In this document: positions 24,248 through 39,561 of the stretch, piece after piece
Position numbering within the stretch: the first letter of the stretch is position 1
Layout of the letters: the number at the start of each line of letters is the position of its first letter
Assembly: GCF_050948175.1 (NCBI RefSeq)
Contig: NW_027490228.1
Coordinates: forward strand, 558,001-622,000
Direction: 5' to 3'
Length of the DNA stretch: 64,000 bases
DNA from: Xylocopa sonorina
Taxonomy: Eukaryota > Arthropoda > Insecta > Hymenoptera > Apidae
Translations under genes and position numbers: made by a program
Notes under the pieces: generated by a model
Told to the model about the DNA's origin: nothing
What the model saw: only the letters and a program-made list of their open reading frames with translations
Database searches by the model: none

Positions 24248-27200
24248 TCGTAGCAATAGAGTTCTAATGCTTCTTAAAACGAGATGTCGCATTTCATTTC
24301 TATGTTTCGTGATAAGAAATAATATTCATTGTGGAGTGTTATGTATACCTCGTATTCGCTTCAGTGGGATGTAAGTGCGACATGTCCATGCTAGGAAATA
24401 TAGTTTGCAGATGTCTACGTATATTAGCGATAGAGTTCTAATGCTTCTCAAAACGCGATATAGCACCACATTCCTATGTTTCATGATAAGATACAATATT
24501 CATTGCGAAGTGTCATGTATACCTCGAATTCACTTCAAAAGAATGTAAATGCGACACTTCCATGCTAGGAAGTAGCGCTTGCAGATGTCTACGTATCGTA
24601 GCAATAGATTTCTAATGCTTCATAAGCCGCGATATCGCATCTCACTGCTATGTTTCATGATAAGATATAATATTCATTGCGAAGTGTCATGTATACCTCG
24701 TATTCACTTCAAAAGAATGTAAATATGACACTTCCATGCTAGGAAATAGCGTTTGCAGATGTCTACGTATCGTAGCAATAGAGTTCTAATGCTTCTTAAA
24801 ACGCGACATCGCATCTCACTGCTATGTTTCATGAGAAGATATAATACTCATTATGGAGAGTTATGTATACCTCGTACTCACTGCAAAAGAATGTAAATGC
24901 GACCCTTCCATGCTAGGAAATAGCGTTTGCAGGTGTCTACGTATCGTAGCAATTGCCTTCTACTGTTTCTTAGAACGCGATATCGCATCCCACTTCTATG
25001 TTTCATGATAAGATATAATATTCATTGCGAATTTTCATGTATACCTCGTATTCACTTCAAAGGATTGTAAATATGACACTTCCAATCTAGGAAATAGCGT
25101 TTGCAGATGTCTACGTATCGTAGCAATAGAGTTCTAATGCTTCTTAAAATGAGATGCCGCATTTCATTTCTATGTTTCGTGGTAAGATATAATATTCATT
25201 GTGGAGTGTTATGTATATCTCGTATTCACTTCAATAGAATGTAAATGCGACACTTCCTTGCTAGGAAATAACATTTCCAGATGTCTACGTATCGTAGCAA
25301 TAGAGTTCTAATGCTTCTTAGAACGCGATATCGCATCTCACTGCTATGTTTCATGAGAAGATATAATATTCATTATGGAGTGTTATGTATACCTCGTACT
25401 CACTTCAAAAGAATGTAAATGCGACTCTTCCATGCTAGGAAATAGCGTTTGCAGATGTCTACGTATCGTAGCAATAGAGTTCTAATGCTTCTTAGAACGC
25501 GATATCGCATCTCACTTCTGTGTTTCATGATAAGATATAATATTCATTGCGAAGTGTCATGTATACCTCGTATTCACTTCAAAGAATGTAAATATGACAC
25601 TTCCATGCTAGGAAATAGCGTTTGCAGATGTCTACGTGTCGTAGCAATAGTGTTCTAATGCTTCTTAAAACGAGATGTCGTATTTCATTTCTATGTTTCG
25701 TAATAAGATGTAATATTCATTGCGGATTGTCAAGTACACCTCGTATTCTCTTCAAAAGAACGTAAATGCGACACTTCCATGCTAGGAAATAGCGTCTGCA
25801 GATGTCTACGCGTCGAGGCAATAGAGTTCTAATGCTTCTTAATATGCGATATCGCATCCCACTTCTATGTTTCATGATAAGATATAATATTCATTGCGAA
25901 GTGTCATGCATACCTCGTATTCCCTCCAAAGGAATGTGAATGCGACACTTCCTTCCTAGGAAATGGCGTATTCAGATGTCCACGTATCGTAGCAATGGAG
26001 TTCTAATGCTACTTATATCGCGATATCGCAACGCATTTCTACGTTTCGTGATAAGATACAATATTCATTGCGAAGTGTCATGTACACCTCGTATTCACTT
26101 CAAAAGAATGTAAATGCCACACTCCCATGCTAGGAAATAGCGTCTGCAGATGTGTACGCGTCGAGGCAATAGAGATCGAGTGCTTCTTAAAATGCGATAT
26201 CGCATCTCACTTCTAGGTTTCATGATAAGATATAATACTCATTGCGAAGTGTCACGTATACCTCGTATTCCCTCCAAACGAATGTAAATGCGACACTTCC
26301 TTGATAGGAAATGGCGTATTCAGATGCCTACGTATCGTAGCAATGGAGATCTAATGCTATTTAAATCGCGATATCGCATCTCACTTATATGTTTCGTGAT
26401 AAAATATAACATTCATCGCGAAGTGTCATGTATACCTCGTATTCACTTCAAAAGAATGTAAATGCGACACTGCCATGCTAGGAAATAGCGTCTGCAGATG
26501 TCTACGCGTCGAGGCAATAGAGTTCTAATGCTTCTTAAAACGCTATATCGCGTCCCACTAATATGTTTCATGATAAGATATAATATTCATTGCGAAGTGT
26601 CATGTATACCTCGTATTCACTTCAAAACAATGTTAATGCGAATCTTCCTTGCTAGGAAATAGCGTTTGCAGATGCCTACATATCGTAGCAATAAAATTCT
26701 AATGCTACTTAAGTCGCGATATCGCATCTCATTTCTATGTTTCCTGATAAGTTATAATATTCATTCCGAAGTGTCATGTATACCACGAATTCACTTCAAA
26801 AGAATGTGAATGCGGCACTTCCATGCTAGGAAATAGCGTTTGCAGATGCCTACATATCGTAACAATAAATTTCTAATGCTACTTAAATCGCAATATCGCA
26901 TCTCATTTATATGTTTCGTGAAAAGATATAATATTCATTGCGAAGTGTCAGGTATACCTCGTATTCACTTCAAAAGAATGTAAATGCGACGTTTCCATCC
27001 TAGGGGATAGCGTTTGCAGATGTCTACGTATAGTAGCAAAAGAGTCCTAATGCTTCTTAAAACGAGATGTCGCATTTCACTTCTATGTTTCGTGATAAGA
27101 TATAATATTCATTGCGAAGTGTCATGTATACCTCGTACTCACTTCAAAAGAACGTAAATAAGACACTTCCACGCTAGGAAATAGCGTTTGCAGATGTCTA

Positions 27201-30200
27201 CGTATCGTAGCAATAGAGTTCTAATGCTTCTTAAAACGAGATGCCTCATTTCATTTCTATGTTCCGTGATAAGATATAATATTCATTGTGGAGTGTCATG
27301 TTAACCTCGTATTCACTTCAAATGAATGTAAATGCGACACTTCCGTGCTAGGAAGTAGCGTTTGCAGATGTCTACGTATCGTAGCAATAGGGTTCTAATG
27401 CTTCTTAAAACGCGATACCGCATCTCACTTCTATGTTTCATGACATGATATAATATTCATTGCGAAGTGTCATGTATACCTCGATTTCACTTCTCAAGAA
27501 TGTAAATGCCACACTTCCTTGCTAAGAAATACTGTTTGCAGATGTCAACGTATCACAGCAATAGAGTACTAATGCGTCTTAAAACGAGATGTCGTATTTC
27601 AGTTCTATGTTTCGTAATAAGATATAATATTCATTGTGTAATGTTATGTATACCTCGTATTCACTTCAGTGGAATGTAACTGCGAAATTTCCTTGCTAGG
27701 AAATAGAGTTTGCAGATGTCTACGTATATTAGCAATAGAGTTCTAATGCTTCTCAAAACGCGATATAGCACCTCAGTCCTATGTTTCATGATAAGATATA
27801 ATATTCATTGCGAAGTGTCATGTATATCTCGTATTCACATCAAAAGAATGTAAATGCGACACTTCCATGCTAGGAAATAGCGTTTGCAGATGTCTACGTA
27901 TCACAGCAATAGAGTACTAATGCTTCTTAAAACGAGATGTCGTATTTCATTTCTATGTTTCGTAATAAGATATAATATTCATTGTGTAATGTTATGTATA
28001 CCTCGTATTCACTTCAGTGGAATGTAAGTGCGAAATTTCCTTGCTAGGAAATAGAGTTTGCACATGTCTACGTATATTAGCAATAGAGATCTAATGCTTC
28101 TCAAAACGCGATATAGCACATCATTCCAATGTTTCATGATAAGATATAATATTCATTGCGAAGTGTCATGTATACCTCGATTTCTCTTCACAAGAATGTA
28201 AATGCGACACTTCCTTGCTAGGAAATAGCGTTTGCAGATGTCTACGTATCGTAGCAATAGAGTTCTAATGCTTCTTAGAACGCGATATCGCATCTCATTT
28301 ATATGTTTCGTGATAAGATATAATATTCATCGCGAAGTGTCATGGATACCTCGTATTCACTTCAAAACAATGTTAATGCGAATCTTCCTTGCTAGGAAAT
28401 AGCGTTTGCAGATGCCTACATATCGTAGCAATAAAATTCTAATGCTACTTAAATCGCGATATCGCATCTCATTTATATGTTTCGTGAAAAGATATAATTT
28501 TCATTGCGAAGTGTCATGTATACCTCGTAGTCGCTCGAAAAGAATGTAAAAGCGACTATTCCTTGCTAGGAAATAGCGTTTGCAGATGCCTACGTATCGT
28601 AGCAATAGAGTTCTAATGCTTCTTAGATCGCGATATCGCATCTCATTTCTATGTTTCCTGATAAGTTATAATATTCATTCCGAAGTGTCATGTATACCAC
28701 GAATTCACTTCAAAAGAATGTAAATGCGGCACTTCCATGCTAGGAAATAGCGTTTGCAGATGCCTACATATCGTAACAATAAGTTTCTAATGCTACTTAA
28801 ATCGCAATATCGCATCTCATTTATATGTTTCGTGAAAAGATATAATATTCATTGTGAATTGTCATGTATATCTCGTATTCACATCAAAAGAATGTAAATG
28901 CGACACTTCCATGCTAGGAAATAGCGTTTGCAGATGCCTACGTATCGCAGCAATAAAGTTCCAATGCTTCCTAAAACGCGATATCGCATCTCTCTTCTAT
29001 GTTTCATGATAAGGTATAATATTCATTGCGAAGTGTCATGTATACCTCGTATTCACTTCAAATGAATGTAAATGCGACACTTCCATGCTAGGAAATAGCG
29101 TTTTACAGTTGACTACGTACCGTAGCAATAGAGTTCTAATGCTTCTTAGAACGCGATATCGCATATCACTACTATGTTTCATGATAAGATATAATATTCC
29201 TTGCGAAGTGTCATGTATACCTCGTATTCACTTCAAAAGAACGTAAATAAGACACTTCCATGCCAGGAAATAGCGTTTGCAGATGTCTACGTATCGTAGC
29301 AATAGAGTTCTAATGCTTCCTAGAACGCGATATCGCATCTCACCTCTATGTTTCATGACGAGATATAATATTCATTGCGAAGTGTCATGTATACCTCGTA
29401 TTCACTTCAAATGAATGTAAATGCGACACTTCCATGCTAGGAAATAGCGTTTAGCAGATGTCTGCGACGCGTAGCAATAGAGTTCTAATGCTTCTTTAAA
29501 CGCGGTATCGCATATCACTGCTATGTTTCACGATAAGATATAATATTCATTGCGAAGTGTCATGTATACGTCGTATTCACTTCAAAAGAATGTAAATATG
29601 ACACTTCCATGCTAGGAAATAGCGTTTGCAGATGTCTACGTATCGTAGCAATAGAGTTCTAATGCTTCTTAAAACGAGATGCCTCATTTCATTCCTATGT
29701 TCCGTGATAAGATATAATTTTCATTTTGGAGTGTCATGTATACCTCGTATTCACTTCAAATGAATGTAAATGCGACACTTCCATGCTAGGAAGTAGCGGT
29801 TGCAGATGTCTACGTATCGTAGCAATAGGGTTCTAATGCTTCTTAAGACGCGATATCGCATCTCACTTCTATGTTTCACAATAAGATATAATATTCATTG
29901 CGAAGTGTCATGTATACCTCGATTTCTTTTCACAAGAATGTAAATGCGACACTTCCTTGCTAGGAAATGGCGTTTGCAGATGTCTACGTATCGCAGCAAT
30001 AGAGTTCCAATGCTTCCTAAAACGCGATATCGCATCTCCCTTCTATGTTTCATGATAAGATATAATATTCATTGCGAAGTGTTATGTATATCTCGTATTC
30101 ACATCAAAAGAATGTAAATGCGACACTTCCATGCTAGGAATCAGCGTTTGCAGATGTCTACGTATCGCAGCAATAGAGTTCCAATGCTTCCTAAAACGCG

Positions 30201-32718
30201 ATATCGCATCTCCCTTCTATGTTTCATGATAAGGTACAATATTCATTGCGAAGTGTCATGTATACCTCGTATTCACTTCAAATGAATGTAAATGCGACAC
30301 TTCCATGCTAGGAAGTAGCGGTTGCAGATGTCTACGTATCGTAGCAATAGGGTTCTAATGCTTCTTAAGACGCGATATCGCATCTCACTTCTATGTCTCA
30401 CGATAAGATATAATATTCATTGCGAAGTGTCATGTATACCTCGATTTCTCTTCACAAGAATGTAAATGCGACACTTCCTTGCTAGGAAATAGCGTTTGCA
30501 GATGTCTACGTATCGCAGCAATAGATTTCCAATGGTTCCTAAAACGCGATATCGCATCTCCCTTCTATGTTTCATGATAAGATATAATATTCATTGCGAA
30601 GTGTTATGTATATCTCGTATTCACATCAAAAGAATGTAAATGCGACACTTCCATGCTAGGAATCAGCGTTTGCAGATGTCTACCTATCGCAGCAATAGAG
30701 TTCCAATGCTTCCTAAAACGCGATATCGCATCTCCCTTCTATGTTTCATGATAAGGTACAATATTCATTGCGAAGTGTCATGTATACCTCGTATTCACTT
30801 CAAATGAATGTAAATGCGACACTTCCATGCTAGGAAATAGCGTTTTGCAGATGTCTACGTATCGTAGCAATAGAGTTCTAATGCTTCTTAGAACGCGATA
30901 TCGCATATCACTGCTATGTTTCATGAGAAGATATAATATTCATTGCGAAGTGTCATGTATATCTCGTATTCACATCAAAAGAATGCAAATGCGACACTTC
31001 CATGCTAGGAAATAGCGTTTGCAGATGTCTACGTATCGCAGCAGTATAGTTCCAATGCTTCCTCAAACGCGATATCGCATCTCCCTTCTATGTTTCATGA
31101 TAAGGTACAATATTCATTGCGAAGTGTCATGTATACCTCGTACTCACTTCAAATGAATGTAAATGCGACACTTCCATGCCAGGAAATAGCGTTTGCAGAT
31201 GTCTACGCATCGTAGCAATAGAGTTCTAATGCTTCTTAAAACGCGATATCGCATCTCACTGCTATGTTTCATGATAAGATATAATATTCATTATGGAGAG
31301 ATATGTATACCTCGTACTCACTTCAAAAGAATGTAAATGCGACCCTTCCATGCTAGGGAATAGCCTTTGCAGATGTCTACGTATCGTAGCAATAGAGTTC
31401 TAATGCTTCTCAAAACGCGATATAGCACCTCCTTCCTATGTTTCATGAAAAGATATAATATTCATTGCGAAGTGTCATGTATATCTCGTATTCACATCAA
31501 AAGAATGTAAATGCGACACTTCCATGCTAGGAAATAGCGTTTGCAGATGTCTACGTATCGTAGCAATAGAGTTCTAATGCTTCTCAAAACGCGATATAGC
31601 ACCTCAGTCCTATGTTTCATGATAAGATATAATATTCATTCCGAAGTGTCATGTATATCTCGTATTCACACCAAAAGAATGTAAATGCGACACTTCCATG
31701 CTAGGAATTAGCGTTTGCAGATGTCTACGTATCGTAGCAATAGAGTTCTAATGCTTCTTAGTACGCGATATCGCATATCACTACTATGATTCATGATAAG
31801 ATATAATATTCATTGCGAAGTTTCATGTATACCTCGTACTCACTTCAAAAGAACGTAAATAAGACACTTCCATGCTAGGAAATAGCGTTTGGAGATGTCT
31901 ACGTGTCGTAGCAATAGAGTTCTAATGCTTCTTAGAACGCGATATCGCATCTCACTTCTATGTTTCATGATAAGATATAATATTCATTGCGAAGTGTCAT
32001 GTATACCTCATATTCACTTCAAATGAATGTAAATGCGACACTTCCATGCTAGGAAATAGCGTTTTGCAGATGTCTACGTATCGTAGCAATAGAGTTCTAA
32101 TGCTTCTTAAAACGCGATATCGCATCTCACTGCTATGTTTCATGATAAGATATAATATTCATTATGGAGTGATATGTATACCTCGTACACACGTCAAAAG
32201 AATGTAAATGCGACCCTTCCATGCTAGGGAATAGCCTTTGCAGATGTCTACGTGTCGTAGCAATAGAGTTCTAATGCTTCTTAGAACGCGATATCGCATC
32301 TCACTTTTATGTTTCATGATAAGATATAATATTCATTGCGAAGTGTCATGTATACCTCGTACTCACTTCAAAAGAACGTAAATAAGACACTTCCATGCTA
32401 GGAAATAGCGTTTGCAGATGTCTACGTATCGTAGCAATAGAGTTCTAATGCTTTTTAGAACGCGATATGGCATCTCACTTCTATCTTTCATGATAAGATA
32501 CAATATTCATTGCGAAGTGTCATGTATACCACGTATTCACTTCAAAAGAATGTAAATATGACACTTCCATGCTAGGAAATAGCGTTTGCAGATGTCTACG
32601 TATCGTAGAAATAGAGTCCTAATGCGTCTTAAAACGAGATGCCGCATTTCATTTCTATGTTTCGTGATAAGATATAATATTCATTGTGGAGTGTTATGTA
32701 TACCTCGTATTCACTTCA

Positions 32719-35700
32719 GTGGAATGTAAGTGGAATGTAAGTGTAATGCTAGGAAATAACGTTTGCAGATGTCTACGTATCGCAGCAATAGAGTTCTAAT
32801 GCTTACTAAAACGCGATATCGCATCTCTCTTCTATGTTTCATGATAAGGTATAATATTCATTGCGAAGTGTCATGTATACCTCGTACTCACTCCAAAAGA
32901 ATGTAAATGCGACCCTTCCATGCTAGGAAATAGCGTTTGCTGATGTCTAAGTATCGTAGCAATAGAGTTCTAATGCTTCTTAGAGCGCGATATCGCATCT
33001 GACTACTATGTTCAATGATAAGATATAATATTCATTGCGAAGTGTCATCTATACCTCGTAATCACTTCAAAAGGATGTAAATGCGACACTTCCATGCTAG
33101 GAAATAGTGTTTGCAGATGTCTACGTATCACAGCAATAGAGTACTAATGCTTCTTAAAACGAGATGTCGTATTTCACATCTATGTTTCGTAATAAGATAT
33201 AATATTCATTGTGTAATGTTATGTATACCTCGTATTCACTTCAGTGGAATGTAAGTGCGAAATTTCCTTGCTAGGAAATAGAGTTTGCAGATGTCTACGT
33301 ATCGCAGCAATAGAGTTCTAATGCTTCCTAAAACGCGATATCGCATCTCACTGCTATGTTTCATGATAAGATATAATATTCATTATGGAGTGTTATGTAT
33401 ACCTCGTACTCACTTCAAATGAATGTAAATGCGACCCTTCCATGCTAGGAAATAGCGTTTGCAGATGTCTACGTATCGTAGCAATAGAGTTCTAATGCTT
33501 CTTACAACGCGATATCGCACCTCACATCTACGTTTCATGATAAGATATAATATTCATTGCGAAGTGACATGTATACCTCGTATTCACTTCAAAAGAATGT
33601 AAATAAGACACTTCTATGCTAGGAAATAGCGTTTTGCAGATGTCTACGTATCGTAGCAATAGAGTTCTAATGCTTCTTAAAACGCGATATCGCATCTCAC
33701 TGCTATGTTTCATGATAAGATATAATATTCATTATGGAGTGATATGTATACCTCGTACCCACTTCAAAAGAATGTAAATGCGACCCTTCCATGCTAGGGA
33801 ATAGACGTTGCAGATGTCTACGTGTCGTAGCAATAGAGTTCTAATGCTTCTTAGAACGCGATATCGCATCTCACTTTTATGTTTCATGATAAGATATAAT
33901 ATTCATTGCGAAGTGTCATGTATACCTCGATTTCACCTAACAAGAATGTAAATGCGACACATCCTTGCTAGGAAATATTGTTTGCAGATGTCTACGTATC
34001 GCAGCAATAGAGTTCCAATGCTTCCTAAAACGCGATATCGCATCTCTCTTCTATATTTCATGATAAGGTATAATATTCATTGCGAAGTGTCATGTATACC
34101 TCGTATTCACTTCAAATGAATGTAAATGCGACACTTCCATGCTAGGAAAAAGCGTTTTGCAGATGTCTACGTATCGTAGCAATAGAGTTCTAATGCTTCT
34201 TAGAACGCGATATCGCATATCACTACTATGTTTCATGATAAGATATAATATTCATTGCGAAGTGTCATGTATACCTCGTACTCACTTCAAAAGAACGTAA
34301 ATATGACACTTCCATGCTAGGAAATAGCGATTTTGCAGATGTCTACGTATCGTAGAAATAGAGTCCTAATGCGTCTTAAAACGAGATGCCGCATTTCATT
34401 TCTATGTTTCGTGATAAGATATAATATTCATTGTGGAGTGTTATGTATACCTCGTATTCACTTCAGTGGAATGTAAGTGGAATGTAAGTGTAATGCTAGG
34501 AAATAGCGTTTGCAGATGTCTACGTATCGCAGCAATACAGTTCTAATGCCTACTAAAACGCGATATCGCATCTCTCTTCTATGTTTCATGATAAGGTATA
34601 ATATTCATTGCGAAGTGTCATGTATACCTCGTACTCACTCCAACAGAATGTAAATGCGACCCTTCCATGCTAGGAAATAGCGTTTGCTGATGTCTAAGTA
34701 TCGTAGCAATAGAGTTCTAATGCTTCTTAGAGCGCGATATCGCATCTGACTACTATGTTCCATGATAAGATATAATATTCATTGCGAAGTGTCATCTATA
34801 CCTCGTAGTCACTTCAAAAGGATGTAAATGCGACACTTCCATGCTAGGAAATAGTGTTTACAGATGTCTACGTATCACAGCAATAGAGTACTAATGCTTC
34901 TTAAAACGAGATGTCGTATTTCACTTCTATGTTTCGTAATAAGATATAATGTTCATTGTGTAATGTCATGTATACCTCGTATTCACTTCAGTGGAATGTA
35001 AGTGCGAAATTTCCTTGCTAGGAAATAAAGTTTGCAGATGTCTACGTATCGCAGCAATAGAGTTCTAATGCTTCCTAAAACGCGATATCGCATCTCACTG
35101 CTATGCTTCATGATAAGATATAATATTCATTATGGAGTGTTATGTATACCTCGTACTCACTTCAAATGAATGTAAATGTAACACTTCAATGCTAGGAAAT
35201 AGCGTTTGCAGATGTCTACGTACCGTAGAAATAGAGTTCTAATGCTTCTTAAAACGCGATATCGCATCTCACTGCTATGTTTCATGATAAGATATAATAT
35301 TCATTATGGAGTGTTATGTATACCTCGTACTCACTTCAAAAGAATGTAAATGCGACCCTTCCATGCTAGGAAATAGCCTTTGCAGATGTCTGCGTATCGT
35401 AGCAATAGAGTCCTAATGCGTCTTAAAACGAGATGCCGCATTTCATTTCTATGTTTCGTGATAAGATATAATATTCATTGTGGAGTGTTATGTATACCTC
35501 GTATTCACTTCAGTGGAATGTAAGTGGAATGTAAGTGTAATGCTAGGAAATAGCGTTTGCAGATGTCTACGTATCGCAGTAATAGAGTTCTAATGCTTAC
35601 TAAAACGCGATATCGCATCTCTCTTCTATGTTTCATGGTAAGGTATAATATTCATTGCGAAGTGTCATGTATAACTCGTATTCACTTCAAATGAATGTAA

Positions 35701-38340
35701 ATGCAACACTTCCATGCTAGGAAATAGCGTTTGCAGATGTCTACGTATCGTAGCAATAGAGTTCTAATGCTTCTTAGAACGCGATATCGCATCTCACATC
35801 TATGTTTCATGATAAGATATAATATTCATTGCTAAGTGTCATCTATACCTCGTATTCACTTCAAAAGAGTGTAAATGCGACCCTTCCATGCTAGGAAATA
35901 GCGTTTGCAGATGTCTACGTATCGTAGCAATAGAGTTCTAATGCTTCTTAGAACGCGATATCGCATCTCACTTCTATGTTTCATGATAAGATATAATATT
36001 CATTGCGAAGTGTCATGTATACCTCTTATTCACTTCAAAAGAATGTAAATATGACACTTCCATGCTAGGAAATAGTGTTTGCAGATGTCTACGTGTCGTA
36101 GCAATAGGGTTCTAATGCTTCTTAGAACGCGATATCGCATCTCACTTCTATGTTCCATGATAAGATATAATATTCATTGCGAAGTGTCATGTATGCCTCG
36201 ATATCACTTAACAAGAATGTAAATGCGACACATCCTTGCTAGGAAATATTGTTTGCAGATGTCTACGTATCACAGCAATAGAGTACTAATGATTCTTAAA
36301 ACGAGATGTCGTATTTCATTTCTATGTTTCGTAATGAGATATAATATTCATTGCGAAGTGTCATGTATACCTCTTATTCACTTCAAAAGAATGTAAATAT
36401 GGCACTTCCATGCTAGGAAATAGTGTTTGCAGATGTCTACGTGTCGTAGCAATAGGGTTCTAATGCTTCTTAGAACGCGATATCGCATCTCACTTCTATG
36501 TTCCATGATAAGATATAATATTCATTGCGAAGTGTCATGTATACCTCGATTTCACATCAAAAGAATGTAAATATGACACTTCCATGCTAGGAAATAGCGT
36601 TTGCAGATATCTACGTATCGCAGCAATAGAGTTCTAATGCTCCCTAGAATGCGATATCGCACCTCTCTTCTATGTTTCATGATAAAGTATAATATTCATT
36701 GCGAAGTGTCATGTATACCTCGTATTCACTTCAAAAGAATGTAAATGCGACACTTCCTTGCTAGGAAATATTGTTTGCAGATGTCTACGTATCACAGCAA
36801 TAGAGTACTAATGCTTCTTAAAACGAGATGTCGTATTTCACTTATATGTTTCGTAATAAGATATAATATTCATTGCGAAGTGTCATGTATACCTCGTATT
36901 CACTTCAAAAGAATGTAAATGCGACACTTCCATGCTAGGAAATAGTGTTTGCAGATGTCTACGTGTCGTAGCAATAGGGTTCTAATGCTTCTTAGAACGC
37001 GATATCGCATCTCACTTCTATGTTCCATGATAAGATATAATATTCATTATGGAGTGTTATGTATACCTCGTACTCACTTCAAAAGAATGTAAATATGACA
37101 CTTCCATGCTAGGAAATAGCGTTTGCAGATGTCTACGTATCGTAGCAATAGAGTTCTAATGCTTCTTAAAACGAGATGCCTAATTTCATTTCTATGTTCC
37201 GTGATAAGATATAATATTCATTGTGGAGTGTCATGTATACCTCGTATTCACTTCAAATGAATGTAAATGCGACACTTCCATGCTAGGAAATAGCGTTTGC
37301 AGATGTCTACGTATCGTAGCAATAGAGTTCTAATGCTTCTTAGAACGCGACTTCGCATCTCACTTCTATGTTTCATGATAAGATATAATATTCATTGCGA
37401 AGTGTCATGTATACCTCGTATTCACTTCAAAAGAATGTAAATAGGACACTTCCATGCTAGGAAATAGCGTTTGCAGATGTCTACGTATCGTAGCAATAGG
37501 GTTCTAATGCTTCTTAGAACGCGATATCGCATCTCACTTCTATGTTCCATGATAAGATATAATATTCATTGCGAAGTGTCATGTATACCTCGATTTCACC
37601 TAACAAGAATGTAAATGCGACACATCCTTGCTAGGAAATATTGTTTGCAGATGTCTACGTATCACAGCAATAGAGTACTAATGATTCTTAAAACGAGATG
37701 TCGTATTTCATTTCTATGTTTCGTAATAAGATATAATATTCATTGCGAAGTGTCATGTATACCTCGTATTCACTTCAAAATAATGTAAATATGATACTTC
37801 CATGCTAGGGAATAGCGTTTGCAGATGTCTACGTATCGTAGCAATAGAGTCCTAATGCGTCTTAAAACGAGATGCCGCATTTCATTTCTATATTTCGTGA
37901 TAAGATATAATATTCATTGTGGAGTGTTATGTATACCTCGTATTCACTTCAGTGGAATGTAAGTGGAATGTAAGTGTAATGCTAGGAAATAGCGTTTGCA
38001 GATGTCTACGTATCGCAGCAATAGAATTCTAATGCTTATTAAAACGCGATATCGCATCTCTCTTCTATGTTTCATGATAAGGTACAATATTCATTGCGAA
38101 GTGTCATGTATACCTCGTATTCACTTCAAAAGAATGTAAATAAGACACTTCCATGCTAGGAAATAGCGTTTGCAGGTGTCTACGTGTCGTAGCAATAGAG
38201 TTCTAATGCGTCTTAAAACGATATGCCGCATTTCATTTCTATGTTTCGTGATAAGATATAATATTCATTGTGGAGTGTTATGTATACCTCGTATTCACTT
38301 CAGTGGAATGTAAGTGGAATGTAAGTGTAATGCTAGGAAA
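32719..38340 (+). repeat. Set of five 177-bp variant units with an internal 12-bp duplication
   Basis: At 32719, 34466, 35513, 37952 and 38303 the usual GTGGAATGTAAGTGCG is replaced by GTGGAATGTAAG repeated twice, then TGTAATGCTAGG. The 12-bp duplication plus loss of about 9 bp makes the unit 177 bp. Spacings between copies are 1747, 1047, 2439 and 351 bp; the last three equal 6, 14 and 2 units plus exactly 3 bp. All five share one origin and spread by block duplication. Confidence 0.85.
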
Positions 38341-39561
38341 TAGAGTTTGCAGATGTCTACGCATATTAGCAATAGAGTTCTAATGCTTCTCAAAACGCGA
38401 TATAGCACCTCATTCCTATGTTTCATGATAAGATATAATATTCATTGCGAAGTGTCATGTATATCTCGTATTCACTTCAAAAGAATGTAAATGCGACACT
38501 TCCATTCTAGGAAATAGCGTTTGCAGATGTCTACGTATCGTAGCAATACGGTTCTAATGCTTCTTAGAACGCGATATCGCATCTCACTTCTATGTTTCAT
38601 GATAAGATATAATATTCATTGCGAAGTGTCATGTATATCTCGTATTCACTTCAAAAGAATGTAAATGCGACACTTCCATGCTAGGAAATAGAGTTTGCAG
38701 ATGTCTACGTATCGCAGCAATAGAGTTCTAATGCTTACTAAAACGCGATATCGCATCTCTCTTCTATGTTTCATGATAAGGTATAATATTCATTGCGAAG
38801 TGTCATCTATACCTCGTATTCACTTCAAAAGAATGTAAATGCGACACTTCCATGCTAGGAAATAGTGTTTGCAGATGTCTACGTATCGTAGCAATACGGT
38901 TCTAATGCTTCTCAGAACGCGATATCGCATCTCACATATATGTTTCACGATAAGATATAATATTCATTGCGAAGTGTCATGTATACCTCGCATTCACTTC
39001 AAAAGAATGTAAATGCGACATTTCCATGCTAGGAAATAGCGTTTGCAGATATCTACGTATCGCAGCAATAGAGTTCTAATGCTTCCTAAAACGCAAAATC
39101 GCATCTCACCTCTATGTTTCATGATAAGATATAATATTCATTGCGAAGTGTCATCTATACCTCATATTCACTACAAAAGAATGTAAATGCGACCCTTCCA
39201 TTCTAGGAAATAGCGTTTGCAGATGTCTACGTATCGTAGCAATAGAGTTCTAATGCTTCTTAAAACGCGATAAAGCATCTCACTTCTATGTTTCATGATA
39301 AGGTATAATATTCATTGCGAAGTGTCATGTATACCTCGTATTCACTTCAAATGAATGTAAATGCGACACATCCATGCTAGGAAATAGCGTTTGCAGATGT
39401 CTACGTATCGTAGCAATAGAGTTCTAATGCTTCTTAAAACGCGATATCGCATCTCACTGCTATGTTTCATGATAAGATATAATATTCATTATGGAGTGTT
39501 ATGTATACTTCGTACTCACTTCAAAAGAATGTAAATGCGACCCTTCCATGCTAGGAAATAG

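Larger units (their letters stand above)
23601..39560 (+). repeat. 174-bp satellite array, mixed subfamilies with local block duplications
   Basis: About 92 plus-strand units. Examples of block duplication are a 7-unit shift (1218 bp) between 23641 and 24859 marked by GGAGAGTTATG and CACTGCAAAAG, a 10-unit shift (1740 bp) between 26621 and 28361 marked by AAAACAATGTTAATGCG, and a 3-unit shift between 29843 and 30365 marked by CTTAAGACGCG. A 177-bp variant unit recurs between 32.7 and 38.4 kb. No gene was identified. Confidence 0.97.
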
